Assembly (NCBI RefSeq): GCF_017877055.1
Contig: NZ_JAGIPG010000001.1
Coordinates: forward strand, 1,798,001-1,862,000
Source of the DNA: Neorhizobium galegae
Lineage (GTDB): Bacteria; Pseudomonadota; Alphaproteobacteria; Rhizobiales; Rhizobiaceae
DNA length: 64,000 nucleotides
Reading direction: 5' to 3'
A model generated the notes under the pieces. That model made no database searches and had not been told where the DNA came from. It saw nothing but the letters and a program-made list of their open reading frames with translations. A program made the position numbers and the translations under genes. Shown piece after piece: positions 52,221-61,994 of the stretch. Position 1 is the stretch's first letter; each line of letters opens with the position of its first letter.

Positions 52221-52910
52221 ATGACGCTCGCCACCGCCCTGCCGATCCGTATCGCCCCGTCCATTCTCGCGGCCGATTTTTCAAAGCTTGGCCAGGAAGT
52301 GCGCGACGCCGTCGATGCGGGAGCCGAATGGGTCCATCTCGACGTGATGGACGGGCATTTCGTGCCGAACATCTCGTTCGGACCTGACGTCATCAAGTCT
52401 CTGCGACCTTACACCACCGCCTTTTTCGACTGCCACCTGATGATCTCGCCGGCCGATCCTTACCTCGAAGCCTTCGCCAAGGCCGGATGCGACGGCATTA
52501 CCGTGCATGTCGAGGCCGGGCCGCACCTGCACCGCTCGCTTCAGACGATCCGCTCGCTCGGCAAGAAGGTCGGCGTCACGCTCAACCCGGCAACGCCGCT
52601 CTCGGCGATCGAAAACGTGCTGGACGATATCGACCTGATCCTGATCATGAGCGTCAATCCGGGCTTCGGCGGCCAGAAGTTCATTCCCGCGATGACCGAC
52701 AAGATACGCGCTGCCAAGGCGATGATCGGCAGCCGGCCGATCGAGCTGGAAGTCGATGGCGGCATTACCGCCGAGACGATCGGCGCCGCAACCGCTGCGG
52801 GCGCCAATGTCTTCGTTGCAGGATCAGCGGTTTACAAAGGCGATGGAATCGCGGCCTATCGTGAGAACATCGCGCGGCTGAAAGCCGCGGCGGAGGACGG
52901 ACGCAGATGA
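52221..52910 (+). CDS. rpe: Ribulose-phosphate 3-epimerase
   Basis: A 229-residue TIM-barrel enzyme converting ribulose 5-phosphate to xylulose 5-phosphate in the pentose phosphate and Calvin pathways. Signatures: [14 protein letters not shown] at the N-terminus, [17 protein letters not shown] (metal-binding His/Asp), [21 protein letters not shown] and the C-terminal EVDGGI and AGSAVYKG phosphate-binding loops. ATG 52221 is preferred over 52182 on length. Its last bases overlap the DUF2259 gene (ATGA). Confidence 0.96.
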   Translation: MTLATALPIRIAPSILAADFSKLGQEVRDAVDAGAEWVHLDVMDGHFVPNISFGPDVIKSLRPYTTAFFDCHLMISPADPYLEAFAKAGCDGITVHVEAGPHLHRSLQTIRSLGKKVGVTLNPATPLSAIENVLDDIDLILIMSVNPGFGGQKFIPAMTDKIRAAKAMIGSRPIELEVDGGITAETIGAATAAGANVFVAGSAVYKGDGIAAYRENIARLKAAAEDGRR

Positions 52911-53644
52911 TATCAGCCTTGCGATCTTCGGTTCCGGCATTTGCGGCGATGTTGTTCGCCGGTTCCACATCCGCTGCCGATATCGCAAGCGTCCGCCCGA
53001 TCGGCTTTTCCTCCGACGGCGCCGTTTTCGCCTTCGAGGAATACGGCATCCAGGACGGATCCGGCTTTCCCTATGCCAATATCTACGCGCTCGACCTCAA
53101 CAAGGATACCTACCTGCCGGGAACACCGTTCCGGGTCCGGCTGGAGGAGGATGGGGCGACGATCGCCAAAGCCCGCTGGCAGGTCCACAACGACGCGGAT
53201 GTGATGGTCGAAACCCACGAGCTCGCCAATCATCCAGGTGAACTCGTGGCCTTCAACCCGATCACCGAGATCGGCAACGATCCCCATCAGCTGCGCTATC
53301 GCAGCGTTGCGGCCGTCCCGCCGGTCGGAGAAGCCAATACGCTCGTCCTCGACGAGGTCCCGCAGCCGCTCGGCCCGCAATGTGAAGGCATAGTCGAAAA
53401 GACGGTCTCCTTGCGCCTTCGCTTTACCGAACGGAACGGGAAGCCCGTCAACGACGTGGTCCACGAAGACCAGCGCATTCCGGCCTCACGCGGCTGCGTC
53501 ACCGGTTACCGGCTCGCTGGTGTCGTCAGCGGCTCTTCGCTCGAAGGCGCTCCGGTCGAAGTCGCGTTCATCATGGTCCTCAGCGCCGGCTTCGAGGGCC
53601 AGAACGGACGCTGGATCGCCGTTCCGGTCAAGACCGCGCCCTGA
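52907..53644 (+). CDS. Exported DUF2259 protein
   Basis: A 245-residue secreted protein: signal peptide residues 1-23 (ending SAA), then [28 protein letters not shown], the start of DUF2259, with SDGAVFAF resembling a beta-propeller-like strand. The remainder is beta-rich; cysteines in LGPQCEG and SRGCVTG could pair. No function known. It is coupled to rpe by a 4-base overlap, but a shared role is not obvious. Confidence 0.82.
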   Translation: MISALRSSVPAFAAMLFAGSTSAADIASVRPIGFSSDGAVFAFEEYGIQDGSGFPYANIYALDLNKDTYLPGTPFRVRLEEDGATIAKARWQVHNDADVMVETHELANHPGELVAFNPITEIGNDPHQLRYRSVAAVPPVGEANTLVLDEVPQPLGPQCEGIVEKTVSLRLRFTERNGKPVNDVVHEDQRIPASRGCVTGYRLAGVVSGSSLEGAPVEVAFIMVLSAGFEGQNGRWIAVPVKTAP

Positions 53645-53729
53645 TCCTGTTTGATTGCCTCAAAAACTTGAGCTTGGCCGCGCTTCTTGCTACAGCGCAG
53701 CCAACACACGTGAAGGAAACGACAAGCCC

Positions 53730-55037
53730 ATGATCCCCCGTTACTCGCGGCCCGAAATGGTCGCCATCTGGTCGCCCGAAACCAAGTTCCGCATCTGGTT
53801 CGAGATCGAGGCTCACGCCTGCGACGCGCTGGCGGCGATCGGCGTGATCCCGAAGTCGGCAGCGGAGACGATCTGGGCAAAGGGTGGATCGGCCACGTTC
53901 GACGTCGCGCGCATCGACGAGATCGAAGCCGTCACCAAGCATGACGTCATCGCCTTCCTCACCCATCTTGCCGAATTCGTCGGTCCCGACAGCCGCTTCA
54001 TCCATCAGGGCATGACGTCCTCCGACGTGCTCGACACCTGCTTCAGCGTCCAGCTGGTGCGCGCCACGGACCTCCTGCTGGCCGATATCGACAAGCTGCT
54101 CGAAGCGCTGAAGCGCCGCGCCTTCGAGCACAAGGACACGGTCACGATCGGCCGCAGCCATGGCATTCATGCCGAGCCCACGACGTTTGGCGTCAAGCTC
54201 GCACAGGCCTATGCGGAATTCGACCGCAACAAGACCCGCCTGCTCGAGGCCCGCGACGAGATCGCCACCTGCGCGATTTCCGGCGCCGTCGGTACCTTCG
54301 CCAACATCGACCCCCGTGTCGAGGAACACGTCGCCGCCGCCCTGGGCCTGAAGCCGGAACCGGTCTCCACCCAGGTCATCCCGCGCGACCGCCACGCCAT
54401 GTATTTTGCGATCCTCGGCGTCATCGCCTCGTCGATCGAACGGCTGTCGATCGAGGTCCGCCACCTGCAGCGCACCGAAGTCCTCGAAGCGGAAGAGTTT
54501 TTCTCGCCGGGCCAGAAGGGCTCGTCGGCCATGCCGCACAAGCGCAATCCGGTGCTGACCGAAAACCTGACGGGCCTTGCCCGCATGGTGCGCTCCTACG
54601 CGTTGCCGGCCATGGAGAACGTGGCACTCTGGCACGAGCGGGACATTTCCCATTCCTCGGTCGAGCGGATGATCGGCCCGGACGCGACGGTAACGCTCGA
54701 TTTCGCCCTGGCGCGCATGACCAGCGTGATCGACAAGCTGCTCGTCTATCCCGAGAACATGATGAAGAACATGAACAAGTTCCGTGGACTTGTTCACTCT
54801 CAGCGGGTTCTGCTTGCCCTTACGCAGGCCGGCGTCTCCCGAGAGGACGCCTATCGTCTCGTGCAGCGCAACGCGATGAAGGTCTGGGAAGAAGGCAAGG
54901 ATTTCCTCGAGGAGCTGCTGGCGGACCAGGAAGTCCGTGCCGCACTTTCCGAAGAAGACCTGCGCGAAAAATTCGACCTCGGCTATCACACCAAACACGT
55001 GGACACGATCTTCCGCCGGGTCTTCGGCGAGGCTTGA
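53730..55037 (+). CDS. purB: Adenylosuccinate lyase
   Basis: A 435-residue lyase of the fumarase/aspartase superfamily acting twice in purine synthesis: SAICAR to AICAR and adenylosuccinate to AMP. The signature GSSAMPHKRNPV (with the catalytic Ser loop) is near residue 265, and the GRSHGIHAEPTTFG region with the active-site His is around 140. ATG 53730 starts MIPRYS, as in rhizobial PurB; an upstream frame from 53655 is ignored. purC, purS, purQ and purL follow 4-9 kb downstream on the same strand. Confidence 0.97.
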   Translation: MIPRYSRPEMVAIWSPETKFRIWFEIEAHACDALAAIGVIPKSAAETIWAKGGSATFDVARIDEIEAVTKHDVIAFLTHLAEFVGPDSRFIHQGMTSSDVLDTCFSVQLVRATDLLLADIDKLLEALKRRAFEHKDTVTIGRSHGIHAEPTTFGVKLAQAYAEFDRNKTRLLEARDEIATCAISGAVGTFANIDPRVEEHVAAALGLKPEPVSTQVIPRDRHAMYFAILGVIASSIERLSIEVRHLQRTEVLEAEEFFSPGQKGSSAMPHKRNPVLTENLTGLARMVRSYALPAMENVALWHERDISHSSVERMIGPDATVTLDFALARMTSVIDKLLVYPENMMKNMNKFRGLVHSQRVLLALTQAGVSREDAYRLVQRNAMKVWEEGKDFLEELLADQEVRAALSEEDLREKFDLGYHTKHVDTIFRRVFGEA

Positions 55038-55068
55038 TCTTGACCCTCTGCGAACACAGATAGGCGTC

Positions 55069-55623
55069 ATGAAGGCATCTGAAGCAGACATATTGATCGT
55101 CCCCGGCTATACCAATTCCGGGCCGCATCACTGGCAGACCCGTTGGGAGCAGAAACTCACGACGGCCCGCCGGGTCGAGCAGGAGGAATGGTCGAAGCCG
55201 GTGCGCGAGAACTGGGTCACACGTGTCGCCGAAGAGGTGAACCGTGCGACGCGGCCGGTCGTCATCGTCGCCCATTCGCTCGGCATCCCGACCGTCATTC
55301 ATGCAGTTCCGCTGTTCACGAAACCGGTGGCCGGCGCTTTTTTCGTGGCCCCGCCGGAAGTGGACAATCCGTCCATCCGGCCCAAGCACCTGCAGACGTT
55401 CGGCCCCTACCCGCGTGATCCGCTTCCCTTCCCGTCGCTGACCGTCGCAAGCCGCAACGATCCCTTCGGCTCCTACGAACACGCCGACGACATCGCTTCC
55501 GCCTGGGGTTCGATGCTGGTCGATGCCGGGGAAGCGGGTCACATCAACCAGGATTCCGGCCACGGCCCTTGGCCGGAAGGCACGATGGTATTTGCCCAGT
55601 TCATCAGCCGCCTGAAGTCTTGA
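55069..55623 (+). CDS. RBBP9/YdeN-type small alpha/beta hydrolase
   Basis: A 184-residue serine hydrolase: ILIVPGYTNSGPHHWQTRWE at the N-terminus is the typical RBBP9 opening; VAHSLG is the nucleophile elbow (Ser about residue 73), DPFGSY holds the acidic residue and GHINQDSGHGPWPEG the histidine. Substrates are unknown. The gene starts 31 bp after purB, so it may be carried on the same transcript. ATG 55069. Confidence 0.87.
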   Translation: MKASEADILIVPGYTNSGPHHWQTRWEQKLTTARRVEQEEWSKPVRENWVTRVAEEVNRATRPVVIVAHSLGIPTVIHAVPLFTKPVAGAFFVAPPEVDNPSIRPKHLQTFGPYPRDPLPFPSLTVASRNDPFGSYEHADDIASAWGSMLVDAGEAGHINQDSGHGPWPEGTMVFAQFISRLKS

Positions 55624-55749
55624 AAATACGACGGAATAGGCGTTGACCCATAATTTCCGGGTGCGTCAATTCGAACAGCATTTTTAAGCTGGACTTAATT
55701 GACACTTGCTAAGGTGCGCGCTCGTTTTCTAGCGCGCCAGGCTGTGCCG

Positions 55750-58341
55750 ATGCCGTCAAATGTTCTCTCACGCCTATTGGACTCCGGCCCGGGAGACGAG
55801 ATCGGCGTTCTTGAGACGGTATTCCAGGCAGCTCCTTTCCCGATTGCCATCATCGATCATGCTGCTCGGCTGCTGTTCGCAAACAGCACATTCAAACGCG
55901 AATGGATCGGCGAAGGCCGGCCACCGACTGCCTTGTCGGCCCTCCTGCATCGCGATGACCAAGACAGGATCCTCCGGGCGATCCAGGGCCTGAACATCGA
56001 TTCCCCGGCGGAACGCCTCGAACTGCGCGTCATGAGCCCGGCCGATTCGCAGCGATGGGTGGTGGCGACCATCACGCCGCTCGGAAGAAATTTCAAAGGC
56101 CAGTGCCTGTTTGCGGCACACCTGACGGACATCACCGACCAAAGGCTGCAGTTCGAAGAACTTGCAGAACGCGAAAGCCGCTGGAACAACGCGCTGGTCA
56201 GCTCTGTCTCAGGTGTCTGGGACCATAACTACGCGACGGGCCAGAAATATTACTCGCCAGTGTGGCGGCAGATCCGCGGAATGTCGCCGGAAGATCCGCT
56301 GGCCGCCAGCACCGAGGAATGGCTGAAGCTTGTGCATCCTGACGACCGTGAGCGGGTCATCCACGCGATGGATCGGCAGAATGCCGGCGACCCGGCCTAT
56401 GCCGTCTTCGACTATCGCGAACGCCACAAGCAGGGGCATTGGGTCTGGATCGAATGCCGAGGTGCCTGCGTCGAATGGGACGCAAACGGCAAGGCGACCC
56501 GTGTCGTTGGAACGGACACGGACATTACGGCACGCAAGGCCTCGGAAGAGCAGACCGCGCAGATGTCGCGGCGACTCGACATGGCGCTCGAAATATCCGG
56601 CATCGGCGTCTACGAATCCGACTTCTCCACCGGCGAGGTCGACTGGGACGAACGGATGTTCCGGATCTATGGGCTGGCAAAAAGCGAGGAAGTGAAGATC
56701 GGCGGGCTCTGGGAGAGTTTCCTGCATCCGGACGATGCCGCACGCGTTCAGGCAAACGTCCTCGCCAATATCGAGGAAGGCAAACGCTTCTCGGACCAAT
56801 ACCGCGTGATACTGCGGGACGGCTCCGAACGCGTCGTGCGCACGCGCACCATGTCTTTCGTCGACGGCAACGGTCACCAGAAAATGGTCGGCGCCAACTG
56901 GGACGTGACGGCCGATGTGACGCTTCACCGCGAACTCGAACGGGCAAAGACCCTTGCCGAGGCCCGCAACCGCGAACTTGAGGACGCCCGCACCAGCATC
57001 GAGCACAATGCGATGCACGACTACCTGACCGATCTTCCGAACAGGCGTTACCTCGACGAGATGCTGGACCGCGTGGCGGCGGAATGCGCTCGCGACGGAC
57101 ACGGTATCGCGATCCTCCACATCGACCTCGACCGCTTCAAGCAGATCAACGACACACTTGGCCACAGTGCCGGCGACATGATGCTGAAGCATGCAGCCAA
57201 AATCCTCAAGGGCACGATCCGCAAGGGGGATTTCGTCGCCCGTATTGGCGGCGACGAATTCGTCATCCTGTCGAAATTCGAAGGATCGCCGCGCAAGCTT
57301 TCGCATCTGGCCGACCGCATCATCAGGGAATTGCGCAAGCCGGTATCCTACGAGGGCCACGACTGCCGTTTCGGCGCCAGCATCGGCATCGCCTGCCACA
57401 CGGGAGCGGATATCGATGCGAGACAGCTTCTCCTCAACGCCGATATCGCCCTCTACAGGGCCAAGAACCGCGGCCGCAACCGGCATGAATTCTTCTCAGC
57501 CGAGACCCAGAACGAGATCATCAGCACCAAGCGCATTTCAGACGAGATCCTTCTTGCTCTCGAGCGCGACGAATTCATCCCGTATTATCAGCTGCAGTTC
57601 GATGCGCAGACGCTGGAGATCACCGGCGTCGAAACGCTGGCGCGATGGATGCACCCGGTACGCGGCATCCTCTCGCCCGACAAGTTCCTCGATATGGCCG
57701 AGGAGCTCGACGTCGTCTCGGTGATCGACGGGACCATACTCGACAGGGCACTTGCCGATTTCCGGGAATGGCGCGCGCATGGCCTTTCGATCCCAAAACT
57801 TTCGGTCAACGTTTCCTACCGGCGGCTGCGCGATGCCTCGCTGTCGCGCAAGCTCAAGAAACTCAAGATCGAGCCGGGCACGGTATCCTTCGAGCTGCTC
57901 GAATCGATCTTCCTCGACGACTGCGACGAGGATGTCCTGAGGAACCTGGCACACATCAGGAAGCTCGGCATCGAGATCGAAATCGACGATTTCGGCACCG
58001 GTCACGCCTCGATCATCGGTCTCCTGCGGCTCAATCCGCGTGCTCTGAAGATCGACCGCGAACTGGTCCGCCTTGTCTCGCAGTCGCGAAAGCGGCGGAA
58101 GATGGTCGGATCGATCATCGAGATCGGCAAATCGCTGAATATCGAGGTTGTCGCGGAAGGCGTCGAGACAACGGAACAGATTCGTATCCTGCGCGATCTC
58201 GGCTGCGACGTCCTGCAGGGGTATGCGCTCGCAAGGCCGATGCCGCGCGGTGGCATTCCGGATTTCGTCCTTTCCGGCCGCTGGCGTCTCAACGAAAGCC
58301 CACAGCCAGACAGCCGCAAGCGGCATCCCACCGGCGGCTGA
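55750..58341 (+). CDS. PAS-GGDEF-EAL cyclic-di-GMP protein
   Basis: About 863 residues: three PAS-type sensor domains (roughly 25-140, 145-265, 270-395), a GGDEF domain (430-590) and an EAL domain (605-850). The cyclase motif RIGGDEF is intact, with the RxxD inhibition site RKGD before it. The phosphodiesterase signature is ETLARW rather than EALxRW; the other catalytic residues (NVSYRR, ELLES, DDFGTG, KIDREL, EGVETTEQ) remain, so hydrolysis is likely retained. It is soluble, with no membrane helix. Start at ATG 55750; TTG 55699 is possible but lacks a ribosome site. Confidence 0.92.
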   Translation: MPSNVLSRLLDSGPGDEIGVLETVFQAAPFPIAIIDHAARLLFANSTFKREWIGEGRPPTALSALLHRDDQDRILRAIQGLNIDSPAERLELRVMSPADSQRWVVATITPLGRNFKGQCLFAAHLTDITDQRLQFEELAERESRWNNALVSSVSGVWDHNYATGQKYYSPVWRQIRGMSPEDPLAASTEEWLKLVHPDDRERVIHAMDRQNAGDPAYAVFDYRERHKQGHWVWIECRGACVEWDANGKATRVVGTDTDITARKASEEQTAQMSRRLDMALEISGIGVYESDFSTGEVDWDERMFRIYGLAKSEEVKIGGLWESFLHPDDAARVQANVLANIEEGKRFSDQYRVILRDGSERVVRTRTMSFVDGNGHQKMVGANWDVTADVTLHRELERAKTLAEARNRELEDARTSIEHNAMHDYLTDLPNRRYLDEMLDRVAAECARDGHGIAILHIDLDRFKQINDTLGHSAGDMMLKHAAKILKGTIRKGDFVARIGGDEFVILSKFEGSPRKLSHLADRIIRELRKPVSYEGHDCRFGASIGIACHTGADIDARQLLLNADIALYRAKNRGRNRHEFFSAETQNEIISTKRISDEILLALERDEFIPYYQLQFDAQTLEITGVETLARWMHPVRGILSPDKFLDMAEELDVVSVIDGTILDRALADFREWRAHGLSIPKLSVNVSYRRLRDASLSRKLKKLKIEPGTVSFELLESIFLDDCDEDVLRNLAHIRKLGIEIEIDDFGTGHASIIGLLRLNPRALKIDRELVRLVSQSRKRRKMVGSIIEIGKSLNIEVVAEGVETTEQIRILRDLGCDVLQGYALARPMPRGGIPDFVLSGRWRLNESPQPDSRKRHPTGG

Positions 58342-58385
58342 GAACCCGATTTTATGCGCAGAAAGAAAAGCTGATGAAATGCAGC

Positions 58386-58700
58386 TTACTGGTTCTCGAT
58401 CTGATCGACTGCCTGAGCCAGAAGCTCCACCATCTTGGTGCGGATATCCTGGTCGGAGATGGAGACGCCGGCGGCATCGAGATCGCTGCGCAGCTTGCGG
58501 AATACGTCCTCGTCGCCCGCTTCCTCGAAGTCAGCAACGACGACTTCCTTTGCATAAGCGTCAGCATCCGCCTTGCCAAGCAGACCGGCAGCCCAGAGGC
58601 CGACGAGCTTGTTGCGGCGGGCGAGCGCCTTGAACTTCAATTCCTGGTCCAGGGCAAACTTGTTTTCAAAGGCTTTTTCGCGATCGCTGAGGCCACTCAT
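58386..58700 (-). CDS. F1F0-ATPase zeta subunit (ATPase inhibitor, DUF1476)
   Basis: A 104-residue DUF1476 protein: the N-terminal inhibitory segment (LSDREKAFENKFALDQELKF) and a four-helix bundle containing WAAGLLGKADADAYAKEVVVADF. The zeta subunit blocks reverse rotation of ATP synthase in alphaproteobacteria. Length is normal and GGAG lies seven bases before ATG 58700. The operon is separate from the atp genes, which are not in this window. A decayed second copy lies 36 bp further upstream on the same strand. Confidence 0.92.
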   Translation of the reverse strand: MSGLSDREKAFENKFALDQELKFKALARRNKLVGLWAAGLLGKADADAYAKEVVVADFEEAGDEDVFRKLRSDLDAAGVSISDQDIRTKMVELLAQAVDQIENQ

Positions 58701-58735
58701 CTCGGGTCTCCCAAAGTGAACTTATATGGGACCCA

Positions 58736-59106
58736 TTAATCAAAAGACGAGCCAAGCGCAATCGGCGGGCTGTCGATTCCGGTCCAGACGGAAGCGGAAT
58801 CGTGGCAGGCAATTGACGAATGCGAATTCTGCCTTGAGGGAAGCAGGTCTGGCATCGCCACGCGCAGCTCGTCACCTGGAATTGCGACACCGGCCGCGTC
58901 GAAATCATGACGCAATTTGATGGCTAAGTCCTGCCGAGCCTTGCCGTCGAGGGTGGAAAATCCCAAATCGTGGGCATAGGCGCCTCGATGCGGCCTAGAG
59001 GCCCATCAGCCCCTGCGGCGAGTTTGCGCGCGAAACCGCAAGCTTTGGTTACAGGTAAATCGGTCCTCAACGGCTTTGGTCCTGTCACAAAGAGCATATA
59101 TGTCAT
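58736..59106 (-). pseudogene. Degenerate second copy of the ATPase zeta-subunit gene
   Basis: One minus-strand frame can be aligned with the intact DUF1476 protein: LCDRTKAVEDRF matches LSDREKAFENKF, FRAQTRR matches FKALARR, and, after a gap, AYAHDLGFSTLDGKARQDLA through DELRVAMPDLL matches AYAKEVVV through DIRTKMVELL residue for residue. It is broken by an in-frame TGA at 59006-59008, a deletion of about 7 codons around it, and a frameshift after the ATG at 59106. The 3' tail (about 35 codons) no longer matches. It is tandem to the intact gene. Confidence 0.75.
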
Positions 59107-59343
59107 GGGTCCCTGCTTTTCCTGTTTATTACCGCCCTTTCGGCCCGGACACCCCAGTTGTTAGAGCAAAACCTTCGAGAACCCGTGTAATCTGAAGCTC
59201 ACTGATTCCTGGTTGAGCTTCGCCAACCCCTCGCCCACAAAGGTTTTGGAGCCCCGCATTGTGAAACCCGTTCTTTTCCGATAAGGGACCGCTCAACATC
59301 ATCCATTGCGTCCATCAGGGGCGCCAACAACGAGACAAGAATC

Positions 59344-60108
59344 ATGAACCGTCGCCGCCGTATCTACGAAGGCAAGGCCAAAATCCTTTATGAAGGCCCC
59401 GAGCCCGGCACGCTCATCCAGTTTTTCAAGGACGACGCCACCGCCTTCAACAAGAAGAAACATGACGTCATCGACGGCAAGGGCGTCCTCAACAACCGTA
59501 TCTCGGAATACCTCTTCACCCACCTGAACAAGATCGGCATCCCGACGCATTTCATCCGCCGGCTGAACATGCGCGAACAGCTGATCAAGGAAGTGGAGAT
59601 GATTCCGCTCGAGATCGTGGTGCGCAACGTCGCCGCCGGCTCCCTCTCGACCCGCCTCGGCATCGAGGAAGGCATGGTCCTGCCGCGCTCGATCATCGAG
59701 TTCTACTATAAGTCCGATGCGCTCGCCGACCCGATGGTCTCCGAGGAACACATCACCGCTTTCGGCTGGGCAAACCCCGCCGAACTCGACGACATCATGG
59801 GGCTCGCCATCCGGGTCAACGACTTCCTCACGGGGCTCTTCCTCGGCGTCGGCATCCAGCTCGTCGACTTCAAGATAGAATGCGGCCGCCTGTTCGAAGG
59901 CGACATGATGCGCATCATCCTTGCCGACGAAATCTCGCCGGACAGCTGCCGCCTCTGGGATATCGAGACCCGCGAAAAGATGGACAAGGACCGTTTCCGG
60001 CGCGATCTCGGCGGGCTCGTGGAAGCCTATTCGGAAGTCGCGCGGCGTCTTGGCATCATCAATGAAAACGAACCGATCCGCGGGACCGGGCCGGTTCTCG
60101 TCAAGTAA
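59344..60108 (+). CDS. purC: SAICAR synthetase
   Basis: A 254-residue enzyme joining aspartate to CAIR with ATP in the purine pathway. The N-terminal [20 protein letters not shown] (substrate phosphate site), [18 protein letters not shown] and the C-terminal [12 protein letters not shown] motif are all present. ATG 59344. It begins the purC-purS-(coiled coil)-purQ run, and 17 bp separate it from purS. Confidence 0.97.
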   Translation: MNRRRRIYEGKAKILYEGPEPGTLIQFFKDDATAFNKKKHDVIDGKGVLNNRISEYLFTHLNKIGIPTHFIRRLNMREQLIKEVEMIPLEIVVRNVAAGSLSTRLGIEEGMVLPRSIIEFYYKSDALADPMVSEEHITAFGWANPAELDDIMGLAIRVNDFLTGLFLGVGIQLVDFKIECGRLFEGDMMRIILADEISPDSCRLWDIETREKMDKDRFRRDLGGLVEAYSEVARRLGIINENEPIRGTGPVLVK

Positions 60109-60125
60109 ATCTGGGGGTTGGATCA

Positions 60126-60368
60126 GTGATCAAGGCACGCGTAACGGTCACGCTCAAGAATGGCGTTCTCGATCCGCAGGGCAAGGCCATCGAAGGTGCG
60201 CTCGGCAGTCTCGGTTTTTCCGGCGTCGGCCATGTCCGCCAGGGCAAGGTCTTCGACCTGGAACTCGAAGGCGCCGACAAGGCGAAGGCCGAGGCGGACC
60301 TGAAAGCCATGTGCGAGAAGCTTCTGGCAAACACTGTGATTGAGAATTATACTATCGCTCTCGACTGA
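60126..60368 (+). CDS. purS: Phosphoribosylformylglycinamidine synthase subunit PurS
   Basis: An 80-residue PurS, which bridges PurQ and PurL in the small-type FGAM synthase and channels ammonia. The family signature KARVTVTLKNGVLDPQGKAIE and GFSGVGHVRQGKVFDLEL are intact. The start is GTG 60126, with GGGGTTGG before it. Unusually, a small unrelated gene is inserted between it and purQ. Confidence 0.95.
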   Translation: MIKARVTVTLKNGVLDPQGKAIEGALGSLGFSGVGHVRQGKVFDLELEGADKAKAEADLKAMCEKLLANTVIENYTIALD

Positions 60369-60385
60369 CGGTTGCGGAGTATGTG

Positions 60386-60643
60386 ATGGCCGAGATCACA
60401 AGTGAATTGATGTATGAGCTTCTCAAGAAGATTCATCAGCGATTTGATAAAGTCGAACTATCAATTGGTGAGTTGCGAGCCGACCACATGACCTTAAGAG
60501 GACAACTTCACGTTCTCCAAGGGGATATGAACAATCTTCGCGTCACCGTTGGGCATATTGAAAATCGACTCGACCGTATCGAAAACCGCCTCGAACTGCG
60601 CGAGCTCGCCGAGGCCCAGGCAAGGTTTGAACCGCACCCATGA
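60386..60643 (+). CDS. Small coiled-coil protein inserted between purS and purQ
   Basis: An 85-residue protein with heptad-like repeats ([20 protein letters not shown]; later [20 protein letters not shown]), predicted to be an almost continuous coiled coil and thus oligomeric. Codons in the first two thirds use many AT-ending or rare triplets (ACA, AGT, TTG, CTA, TTA, AGA), unlike purS and purQ, suggesting transfer. The ATG at 60386 has GGAG six bases upstream; GTG 60383 is too near. Its stop overlaps the purQ start by four bases (ATGA), so purQ translation depends on it. No family recognised. Confidence 0.65.
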   Translation: MAEITSELMYELLKKIHQRFDKVELSIGELRADHMTLRGQLHVLQGDMNNLRVTVGHIENRLDRIENRLELRELAEAQARFEPHP

Positions 60644-61320
60644 AATCCGCCGTCGTTCAGCTTCCCGGTCTCAATCGCGATCGCGACATGATCGCCGCCC
60701 TCACCAAGATTTCAGGCAAGGCGCCGATCACCATCTGGCAGACAGAGACCAATATTCCGGATGATGTCGACCTGATCGTCATCCCGGGCGGTTTCTCCTA
60801 TGGCGACTACCTGCGCTGCGGAGCGATCGCGGCCCGCATGCCGGTCATGCAGGCGATCAGGGACAAGGCCGACAAGGGCGTCAAGGTGCTCGGTGTCTGC
60901 AACGGCTTCCAGATTTTGGTCGAAGCCGGCATGCTGCCCGGCGCATTGATGCGCAATTCCTCGCTGAAATTCGTCTGCAAGGAAGTGAAGCTCGAAGTGG
61001 TGAATGCCGATACGGATTTCACCCGGGCCTATGAGAAGGGCCAGGTGCTACGCTGCCCGGTCGCCCATCACGATGGCAACTATTTCGTCGATCCGGACAC
61101 CCTGGCTGGCATGGAAGATCGCGGCGAAATCGTCTTCCGTTATGCCGAAGGCACCAACCCGAACGGCTCGCTCAACGACATCGCAGGCGTCATGAACACT
61201 CGCGGCAACGTGCTCGGCATGATGCCGCATCCGGAAAACCTGATCGAAGCCGCTCATGGCGGCAATGACGGGCGCGGGATTTTCGCCTCGGCGCTCGATG
61301 TGATCGCCGCGACTGCCTGA
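60640..61320 (+). CDS. purQ: Phosphoribosylformylglycinamidine synthase subunit PurQ (glutaminase)
   Basis: A 226-residue class I glutamine amidotransferase that feeds ammonia to PurL. The nucleophile is C87 in GVCNGFQ; the oxyanion [10 protein letters not shown] and the triad His/Glu in GMMPHPEN are present. Its ATG is embedded in the stop of the coiled-coil gene upstream, so it has no separate ribosome site. The length is normal. Confidence 0.96.
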   Translation: MKSAVVQLPGLNRDRDMIAALTKISGKAPITIWQTETNIPDDVDLIVIPGGFSYGDYLRCGAIAARMPVMQAIRDKADKGVKVLGVCNGFQILVEAGMLPGALMRNSSLKFVCKEVKLEVVNADTDFTRAYEKGQVLRCPVAHHDGNYFVDPDTLAGMEDRGEIVFRYAEGTNPNGSLNDIAGVMNTRGNVLGMMPHPENLIEAAHGGNDGRGIFASALDVIAATA

Positions 61321-61376
61321 ACCTTCATCTTATCCGGATCGATCCCCGAACGATCGAAACCACGTCAGGACGCTTG

Positions 61377-61775
61377 ATGCCGTTCACTTATCGCCTGCTC
61401 TGTGCATTTCCTCTCGCCGCCCTTGGCGTGGCGCTTTCCGCCTGCCAATCGGAACGCCCGGCGGCGGTGACGGCGAACCGTGCGGCGCTGCCGACGATGG
61501 AGCGCGTGGCGCTCGCCGCCAATAGCTGCTGGTTCAAGTCGGGCGACGCGGCCTTCAAGCCCTATCGGCTGGCACCGGAACTCAACTCCTTCTCCGGCCG
61601 GCCGCGCATTCTCGCCGTGCCGCGCAACAGTCCCGAGTCGCGCCCGATGCTGGTGGTGCAGGCGGAAGGCAATCCGGCCCGCCTCGATGCGTTCGGTCCG
61701 ATGATGAGCGGCCCGGATGGCGAGAGAATCAAGCGCGACGTGTTGCGCTGGGCCCGCGGCGCGAGTGGCTGCTGA
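61377..61775 (+). CDS. Small lipoprotein of unknown function
   Basis: A 132-residue protein with a type II signal peptide: a hydrophobic stretch ending in the lipobox LSAC (Cys about residue 23). The mature part contains SCWFKSGDAAFKPYRLAPELNSF and ends RGASGC. Two further cysteines could pair. I recognise no family. ATG 61377 with AGGA seven bases upstream. It lies 56 bp after purQ and before a PagL-like gene, between purQ and purL. Confidence 0.7.
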   Translation: MPFTYRLLCAFPLAALGVALSACQSERPAAVTANRAALPTMERVALAANSCWFKSGDAAFKPYRLAPELNSFSGRPRILAVPRNSPESRPMLVVQAEGNPARLDAFGPMMSGPDGERIKRDVLRWARGASGC

Positions 61776-61994
61776 TATTAACCATTTGAATTTACACCTC
61801 TGTAAACAATCTGTTGCAGCTCTGCACCGGCCCGCCCGAATCTTTGCGTTTTTTCGCCACAAGTCATAACGGTCTGTGAACCGGCGCTGGACGGGCGCCA
61901 CCCGCCATTGTACCACTTTCGTCATCGAGAAGCGGGCGGCCCGTATCGGGATCGCGCCAGCCGCAAAAATCGCGGCGCGTATGAGGGCGATGGA

